A stretch of 55,324 nucleotides of DNA. It comes from Albugo candida. Its lineage: Eukaryota > Oomycota > Peronosporomycetes > Albuginales > Albuginaceae. Made by a program: the position numbers and the translations under genes. Each line of letters begins with the position of its first letter. Positions within the stretch are counted from its first letter, which is position 1. Under the pieces are notes generated by a model that was given only the letters and a program-made list of their open reading frames with translations, did not search any database and had not been told where the DNA came from. The stretch lies in assembly GCA_905220665.1 (NCBI GenBank), contig CAJNAR010000052.1, positions 1 to 55,324 on the forward strand, written 5' to 3'. Shown here in pieces: positions 41,298 to 51,812 of the stretch.

Positions 41298-43610
41298 GTA
41301 GGTAGTGGCCAGACATTATCATTCTTCAAATTTCACACTTGAAATGATTCGTTTCCTTGTAGTTTTCTTCGTCATCCGACATTTTGGAATTTGTGCACGT
41401 AAATTATATCGATATGACGTGTCGTTCTATTCCTGGTATACCAATACGTGCCAGACTTGCTTACTGAATGCAGGCGCAATCCACGTTGAAGAGATAGAAT
41501 CGATGCAAAACGATGGTGTTGGCATGTTGAAGTATTTGGTGTTGGGAGTGTCAAGAACCTTTCCAACAAGCTTTATCAGTTGCATCATTCCAAGCGTGTG
41601 TGTAGACTTGAACTTTGCAGTTAACGATGAAGCTGCCGTGTATCGCACAGATTTGATGAAGGGATTCGGAGCATCTTTGACCATGGAGACACCTTTAAAA
41701 CATCGTGGTAGTTTCGACAGACTACCGTCCAATCTTCCAGTCAGCGCAGGCAATAAGCACCAGCTGGGTCTAGTGGGCAACAGTCAGTACGCTGAACAAG
41801 TAATTGTTAAAGATGAAGAAAGTGGCTTTCAACAAGTTTGTCTATTGAAACATAAAGAATCTATTACGCGTCGATGTGATATCTGTCTGAAAAGAGCGAG
41901 TGATGCAGCTGATATGGAGAAATATTTTGTATATCGTTCGAAAACGAGTGTCGTATACATGATATATGCATCAAAGTGGAACGTCGATACGTGTATCGCT
42001 GATAATATATGTGCAGGTTCAACGACTCAAATCTTGGACAATCTCTGCGAACTGATCAAATTCACAACATCATCAACCAAGTTTCAAAAAAATAAGAAGA
42101 TGCCACAAGTGTTGGGGGAAATCGAAGAACATTTTACAACATACCTTCGAGCTTCCGCTGAAGGAAACCAAGATGCAATATATAATGAAGAAGAGGAGCC
42201 AAAATATACAAAAAATACACTTGAAAAGTTTCTGATGCCATGGAGCTGCAGGTCAACAAAAGACGCGTCTTTTTGTGACGATATTTGCTGGAAATGCTTG
42301 GCCGATATGTATAAAGGAATGGTACTTTTCGATGCAATGGAGCCATTTCCAGAGTATGATGGTGATAGACGCTTTCTTATCCGTCTTTTCGGCACAGGAG
42401 GCACAGGCTCTTCATCTCAGGTTTGTAAGGTCGTGTGTGGTACAATTCTTCCAAGTAACCACTGCAAATCGGATATCGTTCGTGTGGATAATTTTGTTCC
42501 CCCAAATGACATTACTTTTCTTTTAGAACAAAAACCATCCGCATCGAAGACAACCGTTGAGGTCAAAGATCTTCATGGCTGCGTCATGGTAAAACACTTA
42601 CTTGATCGTCAACCTGATTGTCTCGAAATATTCCATGGTAAAACACAGGTTTGGAACCTCACTCCAATCACATTCTTGATGTCGATATACGCCCATACAA
42701 AAGGCGCTGATGTTTCGAAATCCCACGTATTCCACGACTCGGGCTGTGTACAATTGGAGGTTATGCCTGAAATCATGTGCCAGTATAAAATAAAGCCTAT
42801 CGCGGTGAAGGAAGATTTGAACTTTGAAGCTCATGGCCATCATTCATTCTCGTCGCCAGCTGCAAAACTGATCGTGGTCGAGTGGAATACTGTCGATCTA
42901 GAAGACGTTGAAGAGAAAATATTGTTTGAAGATTGCTTCACTTGTATCACGACCAAGCGTAAAGTTGTTCTGATGTCATTGGTTGAACGATTTGTTTGGA
43001 TCGTACTATCGGATAAGCCCCTGCAATGTTACCAGTGCCAGCAAAATCTGAGACTTGGAGGAGAAGTTGCATATGATTCGTATCTTCGGCAAATCTCAGT
43101 CGAAGAAGTAAAGGAGTACTTCAGTATGCCCAGAACAATTTAAGAATATAATTGAAAATGAAAAAAAATGATCTTCTGGCTTCTTCTGTCTGATCGCGAG
43201 CATTTATTCTCTCCCAGATAGACTTTGCTCATGTTTGTTAAATTATATGTATCTCGGTAACGTCATATTGAAAAAACAGCACACTCGAAGACACTTGGTG
43301 AACCATTGGTAGCTGTGCTACTTCGTGCCGACCTGTGAAATTGATAGCAAAATTGATAGCAATATTCACTTATTGTCGTTCGTAACTTATCTTTGCGGGA
43401 AGCAAGGAAAGTAAATGCGTCTCCATTACCAAAAGCAGCGATAGGTGGATACTTATCCCAATCCTTTGCATCCGTGAATGTGAGTGTTTTTACGCATATT
43501 AGTGTATTCGAGTTCCGCAGGTGACGTCCATCGTTGTGTTGTGCTATCACACAAGTAGCACACATATGTTGTAGATAAATCGCACAGCAGGATAGCTTGT
43601 TGCCCCAACA
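41298..43610 (+). repeat. Left arm of a 2.3-kb inverted duplication
   Basis: This block, containing the intact CCG gene, its short 5' flank and about 470 bp of 3' flank, is repeated in inverse orientation at 49020-51427. Similarity begins at GGTAGTGGC about 45 bp before the start codon and ends in the sequence around the GGGGCAAC/GGGCAAG words. The arms are 5.4 kb apart. Confidence 0.9.
41344..43143 (+). CDS. Secreted CCG-type cysteine-module protein, effector candidate
   Basis: 599 residues, single exon. The ATG at 41344 is the first in frame and gives a signal peptide (MIRFLVVFFVIRHFGIC, cleavage near Ala18). CQTCLLNAG at 36-44 is a one-residue-shorter variant of the CCG motif (C-x2-C-x4-G). 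Further CxxC pairs lie at 178/181, 315/318, 531/534 and 562/565, aligned with those of the gene at 18535. Shared anchors are MEKY after the second pair, CWKCL, a GC...VKHL...DCL block, a CVQLEVMP...C block and YLRQ near the end. The basic NLS-like tail of the other paralogue is missing; the protein stops at MPRTI. No enzymatic motif is seen. Secretion is well supported; a host-targeted effector role is inferred from the motif and the subtelomeric, duplicated setting. A broken inverted copy lies at 49496-51427. Confidence 0.85.
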   Translation: MIRFLVVFFVIRHFGICARKLYRYDVSFYSWYTNTCQTCLLNAGAIHVEEIESMQNDGVGMLKYLVLGVSRTFPTSFISCIIPSVCVDLNFAVNDEAAVYRTDLMKGFGASLTMETPLKHRGSFDRLPSNLPVSAGNKHQLGLVGNSQYAEQVIVKDEESGFQQVCLLKHKESITRRCDICLKRASDAADMEKYFVYRSKTSVVYMIYASKWNVDTCIADNICAGSTTQILDNLCELIKFTTSSTKFQKNKKMPQVLGEIEEHFTTYLRASAEGNQDAIYNEEEEPKYTKNTLEKFLMPWSCRSTKDASFCDDICWKCLADMYKGMVLFDAMEPFPEYDGDRRFLIRLFGTGGTGSSSQVCKVVCGTILPSNHCKSDIVRVDNFVPPNDITFLLEQKPSASKTTVEVKDLHGCVMVKHLLDRQPDCLEIFHGKTQVWNLTPITFLMSIYAHTKGADVSKSHVFHDSGCVQLEVMPEIMCQYKIKPIAVKEDLNFEAHGHHSFSSPAAKLIVVEWNTVDLEDVEEKILFEDCFTCITTKRKVVLMSLVERFVWIVLSDKPLQCYQCQQNLRLGGEVAYDSYLRQISVEEVKEYFSMPRTI

Positions 43611-43613
43611 CAA
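43263..43613 (-). pseudogene. Remnant of an unidentified gene, convergent to the CCG gene
   Basis: A 116-codon minus-strand frame without a convincing ATG. Its central part (DAKDWDKYPPIAAFGNGDAF, then TFLASRKDKLRTT) is also present, with amino-acid-conserving differences and one stop, in the inverted copy at 49040-49345. The same frame being conserved in both arms suggests that the duplicated ancestor was coding here. The family is not recognised, and the upstream part of the gene is missing in both arms. Confidence 0.45.
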
Positions 43614-45369
43614 TCTGTGCGAATGTTGTCTAAGAATGTACTGTGACTATAAAGCGTTTGCCTGCTATGCTGTAGTTAAAGTCTCTGAAGACGACTTATG
43701 TATTCGCTTCGCTGGAATGGAGACATCAAACTGTTAGATAATTGTCTTCCCCCGAAAGCGATAGTTGGATGTATTTGGACAATATTTATATTCATTAGAA
43801 ACTACGTTTCCGGTGGAAATGGTCTGCGTATATCTTTATAATAATCGCTTAATGAACATTGGTAGTAGGGCTTCCCCATTAAACCGCGCTTTCAATGCAG
43901 ATCCATTACGCGTGCTACTCCAATGTGAAATAGATTCATGATTGGAGGAAGACTGCAAGGTGTGACATTTTTTCTAACCAGTGGATCAATCGAGTATCAT
44001 GGCGTTTTTGGAATAACTTTGACAGTTGGGTCTGATAGTCGTTTGAAGATTGCGAACACCCACTAAAGTGTCTGCAAAAGATCTCTATCACGAAAAAAAG
44101 TCTTTTTATTACAGCTGCATATTGGAAGAGCCATTCACAGTCGTAAAGGCAATGAAAGTATCCGCCTACACCATGCAGGAGACCATCTCGTGTAAAAATT
44201 TATGTGTAGTCCAATCTCATCAGCCTGGCTATCCTCAAGTTGTTGAAGTAGTCATCATGACAGCGCTTTTACAATTATGAACGCGATCCGATTCCGTTCG
44301 AATGCGGGATAGTTGAGAGACGAAGGTATGAAGTATCTTCCAGCATTTCAAAACAGTCTTCAAAGAGAGTAGAATTGAAATCAGCCTACAGATTCATTTG
44401 GAATCTTACACGAGCTCCTTATCACACACATGATACCAATCCGTTTCTTCAATCGAGTCTCGTCCAAGTCAAAGTCTCGCTCGTTACGTAAAGCAAAGGG
44501 AAGCATTTTTGACTAGCCTCTCTCAGCCTCCAAATAGTAATTATCACCATTTCCGATCTTTACGGTCTGAATTCCACCAAAGAAGTGTGACGTTGAACAG
44601 AAGAAGTTACAAATTACTTTCTAGATCATTGAGATGGTGTCATGGCTAATCTCCAAACCCATTACCTAATCCATATGCCACTGGCACTGATTTTAAAATT
44701 GATTTGAGCCAGACATGTTGACATTTTCTTCTTCGTTTGACTGCGGGTAGGACGCGAAAGCGGTCAACCACATATGGATAAGTTAATTGGTCCTCTATCG
44801 GGATTTTTTGCAGTGCTCTGGCACATCTTTCATCTGTAAGTGCTCCAGCAAATTCTCAAATTCAAACCGGAAGATCGTTTGCAAATAGTAAAGCAATTTG
44901 ACACAATTGTCGTTCTGCGGTCAAATTCGTGAGGAAAACATCACAATTTTGTTGTATTTCAGCGTCGACACTGTAAGCGATAGAATTTTCCGAGTAAGTT
45001 TGGCTTCCGGCATTTCCATAGACAATGAATTGGCAAATATTGTAAGCATAGTCGAACTTCATCCATCGGCTCTGCGTCAAAATGTGCGACATTAAGTAGC
45101 TGATACCCTAATCGATGAAACCCTAAGAAAAAATAGATAGAGAACATTGTGGTAAGTCTGTTGCACCAGAAATACGAATACTGAAGATAATCGGAGCTCC
45201 AGATCAACAGAGACGTTTCCACGAGCTTTTTAATCATAAATCGATAATCGATTACACTAAAGGACCCAAAAAGTTGACGCTACTTTCGGTGAAAAACGAT
45301 TCTGAAGCTCACAAAGACATATCAGTACGATCATCGCCATCTCCAAGCATTGCTATGGGTCGTTTATCC
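43614..45369. other. Decayed spacer, nothing recognised
   Basis: About 1.75 kb between the left duplication arm and a degraded coding stretch. Frames of 60-92 codons occur on both strands (44050-44280, 44862-45092, 44959-45237) with no domain. Confidence 0.45.
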
Positions 45370-46760
45370 TTTCATCCAAGATCATCAAACCCATCAACAG
45401 TGAGACCACACCCGTCGGATCGGTACAATCCAACAGAAGAATCCCACAATACCGGCAGGAAAGGGACGATTGCAGCTTTGAATGAAGTTGGTATCAGACT
45501 ATTGATACCAATTTGACACTTTTTCTCGATCAAAAATACGTCCCAATTGCTATTTGATACATTCAAAGCCGTAATCGTATTGGAACTTTCGATTGTCCGC
45601 TTCTGTCTCTTCTTCTTCAGCTGCTTCCATTTGCTCAAAATGTTTTAGAAGTAATTGTGGTAACAAGAGCATCGTGGGGCGGCTGTCTCCTGAAAATTTA
45701 GGAAGGGAACGATTGCGCGTAGCGATTCGAAGTCAATCGGTAAGGGCATAAATGTGGTTCCATCTTAGTAAGGCGATATGATGAAGCAGGTACCGAGCTT
45801 TGGAAGTAGACAATGAGGCGAGGCTTCACCGATCGTATCATCCTTTGCTAGCGCTTGTTTGGTTTTCGGCTGTGAGTTTTGATTCCCAAATTCTCTAAAA
45901 CTCCATTTGAGGCGTTTGGCTGTACATCTGCACCGTACGTGATCAGCGAATCCGGAAAAAATAACACCATGTCCAGAGCAATGTCAGTACCCACAGAAAC
46001 AGAGCACAATTGAAGAGGAAAAAGCGACGGAATGAGACATTGCCTGAAGCAAACTGCGCTTACCAGTGAACATTTTCTTCATCAATATAGATTTAGCTAC
46101 CTTGCTGACATTTGCAAAGGTCGACTCAATACTTCAGACGTCATATTTGAGGCAATTCTTCCTCAACCAAAGTCATTAAAATCGTCATAATTGCGAATTT
46201 GATGATTGTGAGCTCGGGCGCCTTTGGACGTCTTCTTATCGCTGTATTCTGTGATTCCTGCGTACATTGGAAGGATGACTTGAGACAGATCACTCCAGGC
46301 TCCTACGTAAGGCCAACTCGTTCTCGAGGGTGCATGGAGTGGGATAAAAAGCAGAGGCATTCGGGCATTTCAGCTTCATAATTACCCCTTCACCTCATAG
46401 GAAAATACCGCAATATCAACCAATGGCTCTAGTGTGAAGCTCTATTTTTGACCAATGTATAGCACCATTTCGTAGAATTGGTCAACAACGGACGAGTACG
46501 ACACCTTTCATGGCCATTTCCATCTCTTTTGACAATCTCGTTGCATGTGATCTTCCATGGCATCTACAGCTGGTTCTTTCTTCGCCTCCTTGCTGTTGAA
46601 ATTGATAAGCAACCGAAGAAGATGCTCGGTTTGGGTAAAATCAATGCTATCCTGAAATCCAAATTCGATTTCCACGTTTGGCATATAGCACCGATTTTGG
46701 ATTGCGTTAACAAATGTGTGCTAATCTGGTATGTTCGCGGCAAATTTTCAACATCTATTT
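45370..46760 (-). pseudogene. Degraded coding stretch, ankyrin-like segment possible
   Basis: Minus-strand frames broken by stops read protein-like sequence over about 1.4 kb. Near 46700-46570 there is DFTQTEHLLRLLINFNSKEA, at 46360-46163 SDLSQVILPMYAGITEYSDK, near 46005-45905 GTDIALDMV...LITYGADVQPN (reminiscent of an ankyrin repeat), and near 45640-45570 an acidic EQMEAAEEEE run. No start, splice sites or continuous frame could be built. Ankyrin is a weak guess; the stretch could be several unrelated remnants. Confidence 0.3.
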
Positions 46761-48469
46761 AGTGTTTTGTTTTTGAACTCCACGTCTTTATACCGTACTT
46801 TCGTGATTCGCTCTGTTTATGATGACCCAAAATATACTCCATAGAAGACGGATCACTCTTTACTATGGTTGGTAAGACTTTTCATACCGCTAATTCGCAT
46901 TATTCACGTGAAATGGGGACCTTCTATCGCGAAATAGTTCGACCCTAGCGGTACTCGTCAATAGCAATAATGTTTGCGCAAAGAAAACCCCCTAGCAAAA
47001 GCTCAATACCTCGTCGATCTCAGAATCATTCGATAGGAAGGAGACTATGCAACTTTGCTGCATGTACAAAGATTACTGCTGGTTTTGTCATACAAAATTG
47101 GAGTAGCGAGTCATTTCAGAGGAGCAGAATTTGCCATTTGCTTGTTTTTGTGGACTCTTCAAATATGAATCCATTGTCTACAGATGAGTAGGAAGGCTTT
47201 CTTTTGCCAGATCACAGTAATTAGCTTCAATACCTATACGAGTGGTTCCCACAACGACAGATATATGCCAATGCTCAAAGACCAGTTGCTGACTACTCAC
47301 TATCAGTATGTCTTTATCAAGAAACACTACTCTTGAAAAAAACAATGATGTATTGAGGGTGTCGGCAGAGAGAACGAGCGAATGTATTGCGTCGCTTCAA
47401 ACTTTCTGGTCCAAAGTAGATTCTGACACCTTCCTACAAAAAACCCACGTGGAAGTAAAATTCACATGATGAGTCTAGTTCGACCTTTCGAGTACCATCA
47501 TGAGGGCTCATGGCCAGATACAGGGCATTTTTCTCAAGAAGTCCCATTTCGGAATCTAGTAGGTCAGCTCTGCAATCATTCCTCGTCCTCGTACTTGATG
47601 CAATATTTATATGTGAATGTTTTGGCATTCCTAATGCGGAACCATTCTAACTTCATACCGTGATAAGTAATCCTTCACTGCGTTCATTGTTTTCTAATTA
47701 CTCTTGTTACTAGAACGGTTTTGCATGCTTTTCCAAGATTGTCTATTTAGCTTCGAAATGCTTAATGCCTCCATCGTCGACGTTTCCATTTTTGTCTCTT
47801 ATTCAGCTTAAAAGTTTATCTGCATATGCTCCGTCGCAATATGATATTTCAGACACATATTCTAAAGTACTTATAAGCGCGTGCATCAATCTGTGAGTAT
47901 TGTGACGTGTCCAACTTCAATTAATCATAATTTGTAACGCCAGCTTTTAAAGAATTCAATTTTGATCTTTTCTATCCTCCTATTCCGATAACAAAATTAA
48001 GCTTGAAAGGAATGTAGGATTTACAGAGGTGATTCCAAAAAATATGCGTCAAAGGCATATCAGGCTCATAGGCGCAATTCGAGAAGAATAAGGTTTACTA
48101 TGAGTCTACTTGGCAGATATACGATCGATAAAGAGAAGCTTTGTGATTGCGTGTATATCATCCCAGCAAATATCGACGCGGAGGTCAGATCTTCTAACAT
48201 CCATGGAGCAAGATAGCTATGGGTGAATGCCCACTGTGTGTCTTCGTTCACTTGGATCTCTTTTACTATAGATGCTTACGGTATTTCCAAAAGTACTTGA
48301 CATTTGCCACATGGCACGTATAACACTGATGAAGGTTCGAATCTGGTGCGATAATCTATCACAACTATATCCCATCGTCGGGATTGTAGTGATCTTGCAA
48401 GCTGCGAGGAAAATGTTTCTGTACAACTCGTTCGTTATGAATACGGTTCTCTAGAACTTTTGTCTGTGA
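46761..48469. other. Decayed spacer, nothing recognised
   Basis: About 1.7 kb with frames of 60-73 codons only. A B-box-like GGTTCGAATCT at about 48334 has no A box at the right distance, so no tRNA is called. Confidence 0.45.
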
Positions 48470-49012
48470 TTGAGTCGACTGGAAGATGGCGATTGGGAAT
48501 GTATTTGAATCGATGTACGATCAAATTGGTCCAACTTCTCAAGAGATTGTATCGATTCCTAAATCGATCCAAGGAACAGTAAAAGTTGATTCGAAGATAT
48601 GTTGCTTTATCTTCTTCGGACTTGCTGACATTTTTATTGTGACTATGAGGGAAGTTGCGAGAGAGCACACAGGATGCGTAGAGAGGGCTTACGAGAAAGA
48701 GTCTTGCGATGTTGCATCTCTTCTCCAAACTCAAGTGAATTCGATTCAAAGGTATTTGGATGGACGTTTCATTAAACTGGAAGCTTTCCTCGCAACAATT
48801 CCAATGTCTCAAAACGCTTCAGTTTTGAGAATGAAAATGCTCTTCATCAAATAAATGCGACCGAAATGGTAATGGGATGTAAAATGGACGATATCACCGA
48901 TACAGAGGATTTTAAAGCACATGATAGAGCAATATGTGAACGCGATGTCACGTTCTCTGAACGAGCGTCAAGCCATGGTGAAATGAGGAGTGAGATTCAG
49001 GAAGATTAGATT
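48470..49012 (+). pseudogene. Partial copy of the calponin-homology gene (middle region)
   Basis: Nucleotide and protein similarity to 39222-39745 is evident throughout. Shared segments include WRLGMYLNR versus RLGMFLNR, SIPKSIQGTV versus SSPKLIQGTV, KESCDVASLLQTQVNSIQR versus KECFSVESIQNQVNPVQR, and KLEAFLATIPMSQNA versus KLAAFLATMPMPQNA. The match continues through the acidic segment to a stop in AGATTAG near 49008. The N-terminal CH domain and C-terminal coiled coil are absent, and internal frame changes occur after 48830. The fragment ends within about 10 bp of the right arm of the inverted duplication. Confidence 0.88.
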
Positions 49013-49039
49013 GTGTTTGGGCAAGAACAAATAATGCAG

Positions 49040-49345
49040 TGCAATTTATCTACAACATACGTGTGCTACTTGTGTGATAGCACAACACAACAATGGACGT
49101 CACCTGCGGAACTCGAATACACCAATATGCGTAAAAACACTCTCGTATCCACGGATGCAAAGGATTGAGATAAGTATCCACCTATCGCTTCTTTTGGTAG
49201 TGGAGACGCATTTACTTTCCCTGTTTCCCGCAAATATAAGTTCCGAACGACAATGAGTGGATATCACTATCAATTCCACAGGTTGGCACGTGGTAGCACA
49301 TCTAGAAGTGGTTCAGCAAGTTTCTCGGATTGTGCTGTTTTCTAA
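49040..49345 (+). pseudogene. Remnant of an unidentified gene (copy in right arm)
   Basis: In the frame containing MRKNTLVSTDAKD (about 49127) a TGA follows, then DKYPPIASFGSGDAFTF and SRKYKFRTTMSGYHYQFHR. This matches the minus-strand frame at 43263-43613 of the other arm. It is interrupted by the stop and a frame change near 49130. Identity unknown. Confidence 0.45.
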
Positions 49346-49495
49346 TATGACGTCACCGAGATAAAATAACATTCAACAAACGAGAGCAAAGTATATCAGA
49401 GAGAGAATAGATGTATGTGATCACACAAAAGAAGCCAGAAGGATCCGTTCTTTCATTTTCCAATTCTAGTCTTCAATTGTTTTGGAAAGAGACTT

Positions 49496-51427
49496 TCAAA
49501 TTAAGTATAATTTTTTCTTTTTGAGGCTCATATAGCCCCGGGATCGGTAGCCTTTTTCAGGCTGATCTCTTACGGTACAAAAGTAGCCATTCACTTCTTT
49601 GGCTGTAATTTGCCGAAGATATGAATAATATCCAACTTCTACTGCAACTTCGAGTTGTTGCTTGCACATGTCACATTGCAGAGGCTTCAACGATGGTACC
49701 ATCCACACAAATCGTTCAGCCAGCGACATCAAAACAACTTTACGCTTGCTCGCGATACAAATGAAGCAAGCCTGAAAGTTCTTGTTCTCTTCCACGTCTT
49801 CTAGATTGACAGTTGCCCACTTGCGCATAATCAATTCTTCAGGTGGCGATGAGGATGGAGGATGGTTCAAGTCCAAAGTGTACTTCGGCGCTTTTTGATT
49901 CATTTTATAAGTTTGATCCTCCTTCATCTCGGTTGGATTCATCATATACCGGCACATGAATTCAGGCATAACCTCTAATTGTACACAGCTTGAACTTTTG
50001 GAATACTCTGATTTCGGAACACTCGTAACTTTTGTATCGGTGGATACCGAGATCAAGAATGTGATTGGTGTAAAGTTCCAATCCCCTGTCTTACCTCGGA
50101 AGCTTTTGAGACAATCAGGTTCACCATCACGTAAGTGTCGTACCGAGACACAGTTTTGACCTTTGACCATAGCTCTTGTCGTCGATGCGGATGGTTTTTG
50201 TTCCAAAAGATAAGTAATGTCATTTGTAGGAACAAAATTATCCACACGAACGACATCCGATTCGCAGTGGGCGCTGCCACCAAGTGTACCACCACACACG
50301 CTTCAACAATCCTTATGTATAACGGAATTGGATGCTATGTTGAAAAATCGGATAAGGAATCGTGTTTTTCCCTCCCAGTTGGAGTTGGCACCATTGTATC
50401 GAAAAGTACCATTCCTTCAAACGTATTGGCCAAGCATCGCCAGCACGTGTGGCTCCGAAAGACGCGCTTAACGTTGACCTGCAGCTCCATGGCATCAGAA
50501 ACTTTTCAAGTGTATTTTTTGTATATTTTGGCTCCCCTTCTTCATTATATATTGCATCTTGGTTTCCTTCAGCGGAAGCTCGAAGGTATGTTGTAAAATG
50601 TTCTTCGATTTCCCTCAACACTTGTGACATCTTCTTATTTTTTGAAACTCGGTTGATGATGTTGTGAATTTGATCAGTTCGCAAAGATTGTCCAAGATTT
50701 GAGTCGCTGTACCTGCACATATATTATCAGCGATATACTTATCGACGACCCAATTTGATGCATATATCATGTATACGACACTCGTTTTCGAACGATATAC
50801 AAAATATTTCTCCATATCAGCTGCATCACTCGCTCTTTTCAGACAGATATCACATCGAGGCGTAATAGATTCTTTATGTTTCAATAGACAAACTTGTTGA
50901 AAGCCACTTTCTTCATCTTTAACAATTACTTGTTCATCGTTTTGAAAATTGCCCAGTGTACCCGGCTGGTGCTTATTCCCTGGGCTGACTGCAAGGATGG
51001 AAGGCAGTCCGTCGAAATTACCACGATGTTTATCTGATGGCTTCAGGGCCAAGGATGCTCTGAATTTCTGACTAAAATCTGTGTAATATAAGGCAGAATC
51101 ACGGTCATCTTCATAACTCAGTCCTTGACACACGCTTGAAATGCTGCAACTGATAAAGCTTGTTGGAAGGAATTTTGACACTCCCACCACCAAATACGTG
51201 TAAGTATATAATTGATTCTGTACGGTCAATTTTTTCTCCTCGACGTGGATCGCGCCTGCATTCAATAAGCAAGTCTGGCACGTATTGGTATGATAGGAAT
51301 AGAACGACACGTCATATCGATATAATTCACCATCACATATTCCAAAATGTCGAAAGACGAAGAAAACTAGATGGAAACGAATTATTTCAAGTGTGAAATT
51401 TGAAGAATGATAATGCCTAGCCACTAC
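49496..51427 (-). pseudogene. Broken CCG-type gene, inverted copy of 41344-43143
   Basis: Three frames correspond in order to the intact paralogue: 51427-50615 (signal-peptide region, CQTCLLNAG, PRCDICLKRASDAADMEKY), 50640-50400 (MSQVLREIEEHFTTYLRASA through the WSCRST block) and 50299-49496 (SDVVRVDNFVP to the YLRQ block). At least two frameshifts separate them, near 50620-50640 and between about 50430 and 50300. The initiator ATG of the intact copy is ATA here, and the open frame upstream has no ATG. The third CxxC pair (CWKC in the intact gene) is disrupted. The last frame contains extra residues before a Lys-rich end, so the C terminus has also drifted. Short expressed fragments cannot be excluded. 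Confidence 0.88.
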
Positions 51428-51812
51428 CTTATCTAAAGCAAATCCTTCTGTCTTGTTATCGTGCAACGTTCAGAGCCTGGCCAACCAGCATCCTCATTTT
51501 TGCGCTGTAGGCATCGTCACATACCTTCGGAAAAGAAATATATCATCAGAAAGCAGGCAGCCTTTGGGATTTCCTGATTACATTAAACTCTGAGAACAGA
51601 TAATTAATGACGATCTGTCCATATAAGAATTTCTCCTTGGAACAAAACCATGGAAACGTAAGACGTAGTACTTCCACGAAGGCAGGGTAATCTACGTCAT
51701 CTTTTCTGCGCAATCTAACGACGCATAGCAAGTATATAGAGCAAATACCATACGATTGTTGTAAGCATCGTTGTCACTTTGCTAAGTATGAGCCGCGGGG
51801 TCCGTACCCAGT
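51428..51812. other. Intergenic, nothing recognised
   Basis: About 385 bp between the inverted-duplication arm and the LINE 3' end. It holds one 61-codon minus frame (51546-51731) without a domain. GGGGTCCGTACCCAG at about 51797 resembles the SINE head at 8745-8730, but the match is too short to call. Confidence 0.45.

Larger units (their letters stand above)
49020..51427 (-). repeat. Right arm of a 2.3-kb inverted duplication
   Basis: Inverse-orientation counterpart of 41298-43610, carrying the broken CCG copy (49496-51427), its 3' flank and the remnant frame at 49040-49345. Divergence is visible throughout, with some long nearly identical stretches (for example about 50480-50900), so conversion between the arms is possible. 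Confidence 0.9.

Noticed and set aside
45110..45130. Interstitial telomeric repeat (AAACCCTAA)
   Set aside because: A single short motif without tandem copies is expected by chance.
48290..48350. tRNA suggested by a B-box-like GGTTCGAATCT
   Set aside because: No A box at the right distance and no cloverleaf pairing.
51795..51812. A second SINE head (GGGGTCCGTACCCAG)
   Set aside because: The match to the SINE 5' end covers only about 15 bases, with no A or B box following.
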